A program made the translations under genes and the position numbers. Under the pieces are notes generated by a model, which worked only from the letters and a program-made list of their open reading frames with translations, was not told where the DNA came from and searched no databases. Shown piece after piece: positions 20,836 through 30,853 of a stretch of 64,000 nt of DNA (positions are counted from its first letter, which is position 1; each line of letters starts with the position of its first letter). The stretch comes from Hemerocallis citrina (lineage: Eukaryota > Streptophyta > Magnoliopsida > Asparagales > Asphodelaceae), in assembly GCA_017893485.1 (NCBI GenBank), contig CM030366.1:71645469-71709468 (forward strand). The letters run 5' to 3'.

Positions 20836-21222
20836 CTAGTATTTTTCACGTTCGATGCACGTTTTAATAAGAGTTGGAAGATTGTCACGTGCGATTTACG
20901 TGTTAAGAAATAGTTTTGGAGTTGGACGTGCGTTGCATGTAATTGGTAAAAATATTTTGAAGGAAAAACTACAATTTGTACGTGCAATGCACGGGTTTAT
21001 AAGTAGAATTTGAGTTGTACGTGCAACATATGTGTATGTTTAGTGGTAAAAAAATATTGTAAAATTGTTTTGCACATGCGCTGCACGTTTTAAATAGGTG
21101 ATTTTTTTTTATTTGTTTGTTTTTGTTGTAATTAATAGGAGAGTTAGAGTTGCACGTGCAACTGCACGGGTTTGTATGGTTACAAGATTACAACTCCAAC
21201 TCTCCCATTATAATATTAGAGA
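20836..21222 (-). mobile_element. Small non-autonomous Helitron in the 3' region of Element 2
   Basis: The minus strand ends CTAG|T with a hairpin ACGTGCATCGAACGTG before it. It starts near 21220 with TCTAATATTATAATGGG, nearly the same start as the Helitron at 7575. Its interior repeats cacgtgcgatgcacg-like motifs. The 5' boundary is uncertain by two bases because the base outside is not the expected A. Confidence 0.6.
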
Positions 21223-21369
21223 CTTGTCCAGGAGTTCAAAAATATTTTTCCCGAATTAATAATTATTTTTTAGAATTTTAAATTAATTTTCTTGATTTTT
21301 AAAGTATTTTTCACATGTTTTAAGTAATTAATTCAAATTAATAATAAAAAATAAAAGAATTAATCAATT

Positions 21370-22610
21370 AAATACCGGCATGGCGCATTCTGGAGCGTCG
21401 ATCATGTCACTAGGCACAATTTTCCGAACGATCATACGGTTGATCTGCCGCTTCATGACGGTGCTTAATTTGGACGTTCTGATCGTGGGTGCGCATCGGG
21501 ATGGGGGCATTTCCCCCTCTTTCACGCTCAAAGCCATGTTCGCTCGGAATTTGGTTCCGAGGGACATGGCTCAATCTGAGGTGTTGGATCTTGTTCAAGC
21601 ACAAATTTTGAGGCAACGTTTTTCCCTCATTTTTACGCTCGGAGCCACGTTTGCTCGGAATTTGGCTATGAGGGACGCGGCTCAATCAGAGTTGTTGGAT
21701 CTTGATCAAGCACAAATTTTGAGGCTACGTTTTTCTCCGTTTTCATGCTCGGAGCCACGTTTGCTCAGAATTTAGTTCCGAGGGATGTGGCTCAATCTGA
21801 GTCGTTGGATCTTGATCAAGTGCAAATTTTGAGGCAACATTTTTCCCCATTTTCACACTCAGAGCCAAGTTTGTTCAGAATACAGTTCCGAGGGACGTGG
21901 CTCAATCTGAGCCGTTGGATCTTGATCAGCACAAATTTTGAGGCAATGTTTTCCCCTATTTTTACGTTTGGGGACACGTTTGCTCGGATTCGGCTCCGAG
22001 GGACGTGGCAATATCAAGGCCAACTGATCTTGTTCAGGTGCAAATTTTGAGGCAACATTTTCCCCCATTTTCATGCTCGGAGCCACGTTTGTTCGGAATT
22101 TGGTTCCAAGGGACGTGGCTCAATCTGAGTCGTTGGATCTTAATCAAGCACGAATTTTGAGGCAACATTTTTCCCTATTTTCATGTTCGGGGACATGTTT
22201 GCTCGGATTCGGCTTTGAGGGACGTGGCAACATCAGGGCCGTTTGATCTTGATCAGGAGTGAATATTGAGACGAAGTTTTCTCCAATTTCACGTTCGGGG
22301 ACATGTTAGCTCGGATTTGGATCCGAAGGACGTGTCAACATCAGGGCCGTTTGATCTTGATCAGGCGCGAATATTGAGACAATGTTTTCCCCAATTTCAT
22401 GTTCGGGGACACGTTTGCTTGGATTTGGCTCTGAGGGACGTGGCAACATCAGGACCATTTGATCTTGATCAGGCGCAAATATTGAGATGAAGTTTTCTGC
22501 AATTTCAAGTTCGGGGACACATTTGCTCGGATTTGGATATGAGAGATGTGCCTACATCAGGGCCGTTTGATCTTGATCAGGCACGAATATTGAGACACAA
22601 TTTTCTGTTC
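21370..22610. repeat. Tandem array of about 110 bp, about 10-11 units
   Basis: Segments of the type gctcggaatttggttccgag, then gggacgtggctcaatctgag and ttggatcttgatcaag recur near 21541, 21653, 21763, 21871, 21981, 22091, 22200, 22306, 22415 and 22525, so the period is 106-112 bp. The array lies between the Helitron and the antisense gene promoter, the same position as the arrays at 3796-6560 and 50560-51430. Weak similarity to the Element 3 modules (cgtggctcaatctg...) suggests common origin. Confidence 0.9.
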
Positions 22611-22759
22611 TTGCATTTGACCGGTCAACAGGTCTATTGGTGTTGCTTGAAATTTCGCCTTTTCGTATTTTGCCGCTTAGTATTTAATGTTCTCTTCGGC
22701 CTTTTACTGGTCTTGGGGGCCCAAAAGTCTTGGAAGCCCAAGCGACGCCCCTCACTCAC

Positions 22760-22767
22760 TATAAGTT
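22760..22767 (+). promoter_or_regulatory. TATA-like element of the Element 2 antisense gene
   Basis: TATAAGTT in cactataagttctcacccctcac, 182 bases before the ATG at 22942. Element 3 has ttataaattctcactcccca at the equivalent place. Both are preceded by gggccc or tgggcc and aagccca motifs 20-60 bases upstream. Confidence 0.5.
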
Positions 22768-22941
22768 CTCACCCCTCACACCATTTTCTCATTCTTTACT
22801 TTTACTCTTGAAAAAAATTTCTTTCGCTCTCGAGTGGCTCAACTAGCGGTCGCGGCCAAGCATTTGATTTTACGGCGATATATTCTGACTGCAGCCGTCA
22901 CATCAAGGTAAATATATATTCTCTTTTATATATTTTATGAG

Positions 22942-23050
22942 ATGTCTAGGGTTTCTTCGGGGAGTGAGACCTCCACCTCGGACCTGCGAAAGGGGACCAA
23001 CAGTTGGTGGTTACCCCGGCAGTGGACAAGGGGAAGATGGTGGTAGGATC
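22942..23050 (+). pseudogene. Element 2 antisense gene, start of exon 1 (split by chromovirus)
   Basis: MSRVSSGSETSTSD parallels MSRVDSGSEALSSGD of Element 3 and MSRTQSGSEATTSG of Element 1, which fixes the start codon. A frameshift follows. The exon is cut at 23050 by the chromovirus LTR and resumes at 33906 in the frame that begins KGKMVVG before the insertion. Confidence 0.7.
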
Positions 23051-26000
23051 TGTAAGCCCTATTTTCAGATTTTATTATATTTTGTATTCTTTTGATTATT
23101 GTATTTGGATTCATTTGTTGTGGTGTATTTTGTCTTTTCTTGGGTTCTTTTGTTCTCTCTTGATCAATTTGTGTTCTTTTGATTAGATCCTGTTCTTTTT
23201 GCAATTTCGCTCTTTCTATTTTGAGTCTGATTTGTTCTTCTTTGTGTTCGTCTCGTCTCATTGCTTTTGTTTGTCTCTTTTTGGAGCCAAAACTGTTACC
23301 CAGAACCTACAAAATCTTAACCCAAAACCCTAATTTTCTAATCCCTATAAATACTTCTTAATTAAACCCTAATTATTATCCCTCTCTCTCCTCCGCCGTT
23401 TCTCTCTCCCCGATCCCTGTTCTTTTCTCTTCTCTGTTTCTAAACACCCCAAACCCAACCCGTAAACCCCTTAACCCCATCAACCTATACCCCGATCGCC
23501 CTTCATCACCATCTTCATTGTCCCCTCATCCCCTCGACCTCGCTGTCATCATCGCGTCCCCGTGTCCTCACCATTATCCGTTGAACCCAACCACCGAAGT
23601 TTTCCCATCACCGTAACTCCTCACCGTCGCCCTATCCATCGTCATGCTCCTTACCATTGCCTTCGTCGTCCCTTGCCGCTCCACCGAGTCCCCTAGCATC
23701 GTCATTCGTGTCCCCAAAGTTGAGCACCGTCGTTCCCCTATTTTTGACCGAGAGAACAGAGCCTTCGTTCTTCGCCATGAGTATCGTCGCCGCCGTCGCT
23801 TCCCGACCGTGGTACCGATGTCGCTCCGCCACCGCAGCCGCCCCGTCGCAGTCGAAGCGCTGCGCCATCCGCCGAATCGACCTCTCTCTCTCTCTCTCTC
23901 TTTATTGCGAGGTAGGAGACGAGATCCTATTGGGCACTTTTGGTGTTCTGTGTTTTGGCACATTGGATCCGCTTTTGGTGTTCCGTGTTCTGGCCAGATC
24001 CGGTGTGAAGATTCTCTGCTGTTGCTGCCTTGTTTGCTTGGTATTTCTTCTCCGTAGTTCGCACGTGTTTTTGGGAGTTCGTCTGGGATTCTGATCCCGT
24101 TATTTCTCTTTAATAATATCTGCAATAAAAGACAAGTCACTTCTTGAACCCTTTTTATTGTTTCTGTTCAAGATTATTTGATCTCCTACAAGTAGATCCT
24201 GTCCATTTTGTTATCAAAACTACTTTTGATAATTCCGTTAAGATTATCGAGGATTTATACGAGCTAACCCGATGTACTCTTAACATCATGCTATCTCTTC
24301 GATCCAAACCTAGTCTCCAATGTTTCATGCATATGCACATTAAATAACTAGATTCATGCATAGGATTACTTGACAATTGGACATGCTAAATTGAATGTAC
24401 CAGATTGGATTTAATTGATGAATTGATACCATGACCGTGATAAATGTATCTTAAATCTTTGAAATTTGCATGTTGACACCTAGGATTGCTTTGATTACCA
24501 ATTTGCATGCCATGTATGATCGTATGAATTATTTATTATCTTTTCATGTTAAGTTGAATTCTGGACTGCTGTGTGTTTCACTTTGAATCAGATTTTTTGC
24601 CATGCTAATGACATAATTTGAAAGAACTTACTGAACATAAAATGTAGCCCTTGATGTCTAAATAATTTTCCCCTATTTTGGATTTAAATTCCAATTTGTC
24701 ATCTGTTAGATATCATCACTTTACTGCAACTATGTTAGTAATTTCAGATACATAATTTCATACGTATCCTGCTGTTGTTTATTTTTATTTGACCATGTTA
24801 CAGTAAAAGAAAAATCTGAAATAAATCAAGCTAGACCTAGACATGTATAGATACTTTCCTGAATTTTTGTAGATTTTATTAATGAGTTCTCTGACCCGAA
24901 ATAATTAGTAGAACATAACTTACTGCATTCTGACTGAACATAAAACCTGATTAGAATAGAGTTTTCATCCTAGTTCCTATGTCTTTCACATGCCTTAATT
25001 ATACTCGCTAGAACCATGTAGAAGTCTACTTTCCAGATCTTCCAGCGGATTCAGATTTACTATTGTGTAGTGACCATAATCCATAGTTTGGTACAGTAAG
25101 GTCATGCTGTCCTGATTTTGTGAAATGTGTTTATATGATGTGTTTGCTTCGTGCTTTGTCTGTAGCGCATAGAATTAGTCACACATAGTAATATACAATA
25201 TTGACACCCTCTTGCATGCTCACATAGGATGGAAATAAACTATTAACAAGCTGGGATTTTATGGGTAGACTTGGTAGTGAACAATCGGAAAATGTACTCG
25301 TTAAGGCCTTCTCGCTTGCACGAACACTTGACATAGAAGGAGGAGTATTGATTGCAATGATTGATTGATGATTCTTGCACGTAAATTATTGTTATCAATT
25401 CCAAGTACATGAACCGTGAATTCACCATCGGTCTAAAACGATCACTGTGCTTGCGCGGAACCTGTGGAATGGGAACGCAGTAGTATGTGCACTAGATAGG
25501 CTAATAAAATACTTAACAACCTGCATACATGATCTTGTATTGAACTTGACGACATCACGCATCTCATGTGTTATTATTGTACACCTTTGATATATTCCCT
25601 GCTCTTTGTTTTGTTCTTTGTCTTTGACCATGTTCCTTTCCTTTGATATTTATACTTTCCTGTTATCCTTTGTTTTCTCTACTTACCACCCACGTCCTGA
25701 TCTACGGGCACACTTTTCTTTCTTTTTAGATCAAGATTTTACAGGTACGGAAGGATCTATTCCCGAAGGAATTGGTGAGCAACATTTCTAGTGTTGGATC
25801 CAGTCTTCGCTGCGTAGTTTATTGCTGCTAGATTTATTTTCTGAACATTATTATAACTTGTACTTTGTTTTGCGCTCTATGACCCGTAGTTTGTTTTAAT
25901 CCCAGATGTTGGATATTTATACTGTTGGTTTATTTCATTATTATTGGAACTTTATCATTGATTCATGTGGTTATATTTCTTGCGTGGTTGTATTTTGTTG

Positions 26001-26107
26001 ATCTTATTGCTGAGTTAATCTGGTACAGCTTATGGATGGTGTTTACATCATTCGCTAGGCCTACGTTACGTACCCGTGTTACGTTTTTTGGGAAGTGGGG
26101 CGTGACA
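23051..26107 (+). repeat. 5' LTR of the chromovirus
   Basis: 3057 bp from tgtaagccct to gggcgtgaca. In the first 215 or so bases it differs from the 3' LTR by about eight substitutions plus small indels, counted by eye. It contains TATAAATA at 23346-23353. Arg- and Pro-rich open frames inside it (23574-24140) recur only in part in the 3' LTR and are not supported as genes. Confidence 0.92.
23346..23353 (+). promoter_or_regulatory. LTR TATA box of the chromovirus
   Basis: TATAAATA in atccctataaatacttc. The 3' LTR has TGTAAATA at the same place (about 31136), so its box has decayed. Confidence 0.6.
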
Positions 26108-26117
26108 GGATTTTTAG

Positions 26118-26129
26118 TGGTATCAGAGT
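26118..26129 (+). other. Primer binding site, initiator-Met tRNA type
   Basis: tggtatcagagt begins ten bases after the 5' LTR end. It matches the iMet tRNA 3' end complement TGGTATCAGAGC at 11 of 12 positions. Confidence 0.85.
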
Positions 26130-26318
26130 GCAAGGTTGAGTAATATATCAGTCAAAAATGACTATCTTTATGAGGTTTGGCTTTGATTGGTATATTAGTC
26201 GAGTTTGGCTCTAGCCGGGTTAAATCAGTGATTTGCACACCACGATAATCACATGAATAATTGTATAATAACCAACATATAATCTGGGTACTGACCATAT
26301 TTGACTGTGTTTCAGGCT

Positions 26319-27300
26319 ATGGCTCGTGGAAATTCTTCTTCTCGCTCGGGGGATCAGCAGCCGGACAACGCTGCTATTCTCCCAACGATTCAGCAGATGA
26401 TGGCTCTTTAGCAGGAGCACAATGAGCTGATGAGAGCCACTTTGGCAGCCAATGGGAATGTCGATGGACCTACACCTGGGCCTCTGCCACCTAGGCTTGG
26501 TACGGTAGCAGATTTCATGAGGTTGCACCCAGATAAGTTTTCGGGTACTATGTCGCCGTTGGACGCTGGGCAATGGCTTATCCGGACGGAGTAACTGGTG
26601 GTCGCCGCTCGTGTTGCTGAGACGGATCGTGTGGATGTGGTTCGCATCCAGCTTGTGGATTTCGCTCATATCTGGTGGCGGGTTGAATCCGAGAGGATGC
26701 CGCGACCCATTGAGTGGGCCACTTTCTCTGAGAGCTTCATGGCAAAGTTCTTTCCCAGTGTCACCAATGCAGACATGGAGCGACAGTTTGTTTCCCTAAC
26801 TCAGGCAAACTGTTCCGTGGACGAGTATGCTGCAGATTTTACTTGGCTCAGTCGCTTCGCCCCTACCCTCGTTGCCACTGATGAGGCTAGGGCTAGTCGT
26901 TTTCTGTCGGGCTTGAGCTTTTCCCCTCCAGGACCGTTTAGCTAATCTTCGGCTTCGTGCTTATTCCGATGTTCTGGGTGCGGCTCGGATCCAGGAGCAG
27001 ACTCTTAGCAGGTCTAGTATTCCTCAGAGGACTGTTTCGCACCCTGTTGCACCTCGGCCTTTCGGAGGACCTATTCGGAGGCCAGTTCCGCCCCCTCCCG
27101 CGAGAGCACAGCCGCACACACCTGTTGTCCCGAGGAATGTTGAGAATTGTGGCTACTGCCATAAGACTGGGCATTCACAGCGAGACTGCAGGATGGCCAA
27201 CCGACAGTGTTTAGTGTGTGGGAGAGTGAGCATATGGTTCGTGACTGTCCGAGGAACAGAGTTCCTATGCAGGTTACTGGTGCTGCTCAGCTAAGAGCGC
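26319..27300 (+). pseudogene. Chromovirus gag
   Basis: The frame starts at ATG 26319 (MARGNSSSRSGDQQ) and has TAG and TAA interruptions soon after. The capsid-like part reads FMAKFFPSVTNADMERQF and LSRFAPTLVATDEARASRFL. A frameshift occurs near 26936. Then come a Pro/Arg-rich stretch and the zinc knuckle CGYCHKTGHSQRDC (C-x2-C-x4-H-x4-C), with a second broken knuckle after CLVCG. Gag would form the virus-like particle and bind RNA. The copy cannot encode a full protein. Confidence 0.85.
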
Positions 27301-27451
27301 CGACGCGTGGTCAGGGCAGGTCGTCTCTTCCTCCGTAGTGGCAAGTCTTCGATCAAAGGTGTGGATCCTAGAGAAGGTCTGGTTGGTGGTCGTGGTCAGG
27401 CTTATAACATGATAGCCGAGGAAGCAGAAGTCGCTGTTGGAGTGGTTGCAG

Positions 27452-27584
27452 GTATATCACAGTAGTTGTACTTTCTTTTCTTTCTTTCAGTTTTCTGCAT
27501 GTTATTTTTATTTTTCCCTCCCTTGTACAATTATTCGTGTATATATCCTGCTGGCACCTTTTTCTTTGTTTGATCTTCTTCTAG
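27452..27584 (+). other. Intron-like 133-bp insertion between gag and protease
   Basis: The segment begins G|GTATATCACAG and ends CTTCTTCTAG|G and is rich in pyrimidines. It separates VAVGVVAG from GVILVFSLPAHV, two segments I would expect to be adjacent in related chromoviruses. Removing it restores the frame in phase 1. It may be a genuine intron or an unrelated insertion that resembles one. Confidence 0.4.
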
Positions 27585-28640
27585 GTGTGATTTTAGTCTT
27601 CTCTCTCCCTGCTCATGTGTTTTGATTCGGGTGCTACCCACTCTTTCATTTCTTCTCACTTTGTCGATCAGCATGGTTTGGCTTGCGATGCTATGCCCGC
27701 AGCTTAGGACATCACCACAGGGGGAGATGTCATTGTCAGTTCTAGGTTTTGCAAGCAGAGTCCGTTGCTGATTGGTGGTGTGGTTTTCTCGGCGGATTTG
27801 ATTGTGATTCCCAACTTCGGTTTCGATGTCATTCTGGGCATGGACTGGTTGGGTGTTTCCTGTACTGTGATTGATTGCTGGAAGAAGAAGGTGACTTTCA
27901 GGCCTTCTAGTCAGCCAGAATTTTTTTCCATGCGGGTGAGACACCGTCAAGGCTTGTCAAGAACTCGTTGGATCCCAAGGTTGTTTCTCTTGCATCGCTG
28001 GGTTCTGATAGGGTTGTTGCACCCTTAATTGTGAGGGACTTCCTTGATGTGTTTCCCGAGGAGTTGCCCGGTTTGCTGCCAGTCCGAGATGTGGAGTTTA
28101 GCATTGATGTCCAGCCCGGTACGACCCTTATTTCTAAGAGTCCATATCGTATGGCGCCGGTCGAACTGGCAGAACTTAAGGTGCAAGTTCAAGAGCTACT
28201 TGATAAGGGTTTTGTCAGATCTAGTGTTTCGCCATTGGGAGCCCCAATTCTGTTTGTCAGTAAGAAGGATGGAAGCCGCAGGCTTTGCATTGACTATAGG
28301 GAGTTGAACAATGTTACCGTCAAGAATCGGTATCCATTGTCGAGGATTGACGATTTGTTCGATCAACTGGGAGGTGCTTTGGTGTTCTCAAAGTTGGATC
28401 TGCATTCTGGGTACCATCAACTTTGAGAGGATGTTCCGAAGACGGCTTTTCGAATGAGATATGGGCATTACGAGTTCTTGGTGATGCCTTTCGGAGTGAC
28501 TAATGCACTAGCTGTATTCATGAGTTTGATGAACCATGTGTTTTCTCCGTTCTTGGATCAGTTTGTCGCGGTCTTCATCGACGACATATTAGTGTACTCG
28601 CGGAACAAGGAGGATTATGTATGGGAAGCTCGGTAAGTGC
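27585..28640 (+). pseudogene. Chromovirus protease and reverse transcriptase (N-terminal part)
   Basis: FDSGATHSFIS (27626 on) is the aspartic protease active site, and VILGMDWLG its C-terminal motif. RT starts with [16 protein letters not shown] and [33 protein letters not shown] is followed by TGA, then [13 protein letters not shown] and the catalytic FIDDILVYS near 28571-28597. Frameshifts at 27625 and 27930 and stops from CGA and CAG break the reading. A short deletion follows KEDY. RT copies genomic RNA into cDNA. Confidence 0.88.
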
Positions 28641-29290
28641 GAGTTCTGGCTGGATCGGGTTGCTTTTCTTGGCCACATTATCTCCAGTGATAGTGTTTTT
28701 GTGGATCCGTCGAAGATTTCTGCGGTCAAGGATTGGCCTATTCTTGGTTTGGCTGGTTACTATCGGAAGTTCGTTCAAGATTTCTCCAAGATCGCTGGAC
28801 CCTTGACCAGTTTGACCAGGAAGGAGCAAAAGTTCGTCTGGGATGAAGCTTGTGATGGAGCTTTCGCCGAGTTGAAGCGTCGGTTGACGTCAGCGCCTGT
28901 ACTGACTATCCCCGACAGTTTGGGTGGTTTTGTGATCTTTTGTGATGCTTCGAGTAGAGGTCTGGGAGCAGTGCTGATGTAGCGAGGCAGGGTTATCGCT
29001 TATGCATCGAGGCAGTTGAGACCTCATGAGAAGAACTATCCTACGCATGATCTGGAGCTTGTAGCTGTGATCTTTGCCTTGAAGTTGTGGAGGCACTATT
29101 TGCTTGGGGTTAGAGTTGAGATTTTCATAGATCACATGAGGCTCAAGTATGTGTTCACGTAGAGAGAGTTGAACATGAGGCAGAGAAGATGGCTAGAATT
29201 GATGGCAGATTTTGACATCAATTTGCAATATCACCTGGGCAAGGTTAATTCGGTGCCAGATGCTTTAAGTCGGAGGCTTGCCGCTATGTT
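28617..29290 (+). pseudogene. Chromovirus RT thumb and RNase H
   Basis: [19 protein letters not shown] begins the RT C-terminal part. [18 protein letters not shown] follows after a small deletion, and RNase H begins at [16 protein letters not shown] (first Asp), with [19 protein letters not shown] carrying the Glu. TAG codons interrupt after LM and after VFT where CAG is expected. RNase H removes the RNA strand during reverse transcription. Confidence 0.87.
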
Positions 29291-29384
29291 CCTAACTTAG
29301 CAGAAGGAGCTAGTAGAGGACATGAGGAGGCTAGAGTTAGATGTGTTGCTTCCCAGATCAGATCGGCAGCTTATGTTGTTGTAG

Positions 29385-30540
29385 TTGCAATCTTCCTTAG
29401 TAGAGCAGATTAAGGCAGCTCAAGGGAGTGATCAGCAATTGCAGGAGTTTCGGAGTGAGTTGTCCATGTTGATGGGTCGCTTCGTTTTGGCTCTAGGTTG
29501 TGTGTACCTAGGGGAGAAGTCAGGCAGAAGCTACTCGAGGAAGCTCATCGGTCCACATATTCTATTCATCCTGGTGGTACCAAGATGTACAGGGACTTGA
29601 AATAGCATTTCTGGTGGCATGGTATGAAGCGGGATGTGGCTCAATTCGTCGCCCACTGCCTAATCTGTCAGAGGTGAAGGCGGAGCATCAGAGGACCGCA
29701 GGACTTTTGTAACCCCTTCCTTTCCCTGAATGGAAGTGGGAGAATATCACGATGGACTTTGTGACAGCTTTGCCGAGGATTCCTAAAGGTCATAATGCTA
29801 TCTGGGTGATAGTGGATCGACTGATTCCTTTCCGTGTGGGCCAGTCCACGGAGAGTTTGGTCGAGCAGTACGTTCAGGAGGTTGTTCGTCTGTATGGAGT
29901 TCCTGTCAGCATCGTATCGGATAGAGATACGAGATTCAGGTCTCAGTTCTGGGAGAGTTTGTAGAGGAGCTTTGTTACTAAGCTGAGCTACAGTATAGCA
30001 TTCCATCCTCAGACGGATGGGCAGTCAGAAAGGACAATCCAGACCCTAGAAGATATGTTGAGATCCTGCGTTCTTCAGTTTGGAGGTTCGTGGGAGGATC
30101 ATCTTCACTTGGCCCAGTTATCAGGCGAGTCTCAAGGTTGCTCCATTCTAAGCTTTGTATGGGCGTAGGTGTTAATCGCTAGTCTGTTGGGATGATATTG
30201 GCGAAAGGAAGCTTTTAGGTCCTGAGTTGATCACGAAGACAGTTGATGCCATGGCTCAGATCCGCAAGAATTTGCAAGCCGCTTAGGATCGGTAGAAGAG
30301 GTGGGCTGACTGTCATCGGAGACCTCTGGAGTTTGAGGCAGGCAAGCATGTGTTCCTCAAGGTATCGCCTTGGAAAGGTGTTATTCATTTTGGCGGTGGA
30401 GGCAAGTTGAGTCCTCGATTCATATTCGATATTGTGGAACGTGTGGGCAAGGTAGCTTACAGGCTCGCGTTACCGCCAGCTTTAGCGGGTGTCCATGATG
30501 TATTCTAAGTTTCTCAGCTCAGGAAATACATCAGAGATGA
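29385..30540 (+). pseudogene. Chromovirus integrase
   Basis: A zinc-binding H-H-C-C region is visible in broken form (IHPGGTKMYRDLK, CLICQ). The DDE core shows [30 protein letters not shown] and HPQTDGQSERTIQTLEDML, that is D, D and E. Stops lie where CAA or CAG codons are expected (before PLPFPEW, and after FWESL). It inserts the cDNA into chromosomal DNA. Confidence 0.87.
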
Positions 30541-30752
30541 CAGTCATGTGGTTGGCTACTCAGACTTATCTGTGAGGTCGAATTTGTCCTGTGAAATTCG
30601 ACCCGTCTCTATCTTAGACCGTTGAGAGAAGGTGCCTAAAGAATAGAGTCATCAAGTTGGTCCGAGTTTCTTGCGATCCTCGCTTGCCAGGGGAGTCTAC
30701 TTGGGAGTTCGAGGAAGAGATTCGGGAGAGGTTTCCTCATCTGTTTGAGTAG
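30541..30752 (+). pseudogene. Chromodomain-like C-terminus of the chromovirus polyprotein
   Basis: After VSQLRKYIRD come EIRPVSILDR and, in shifted frames, NRVIKLVRVSC and ESTWEFEEEIRERFPHLFE followed by TAG at 30750. The WEFE motif and the final RFPHLFE are usual for Tekay-type chromodomains, which guide integration towards heterochromatin. Confidence 0.8.
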
Positions 30753-30837
30753 TGTTTGCTTGTTTTGTTTTGCTTCATTTGTTCGGGGTTTGTCCTATGT
30801 ACCTCTTGTATGAATTTCAAGGACGAAATTCTTCTTA

Positions 30838-30853
30838 TAAGGTGGGTAGGATT
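30838..30853 (+). other. Polypurine tract of the chromovirus
   Basis: ataaggtgggtaggatt directly upstream of the 3' LTR. Confidence 0.6.

Noticed and set aside
23574..24140. 188-codon Arg-rich frame, with a partner at 31424-31849
   Set aside because: Both lie in the chromovirus LTRs, and the frames differ between the two copies, so they are not conserved genes.
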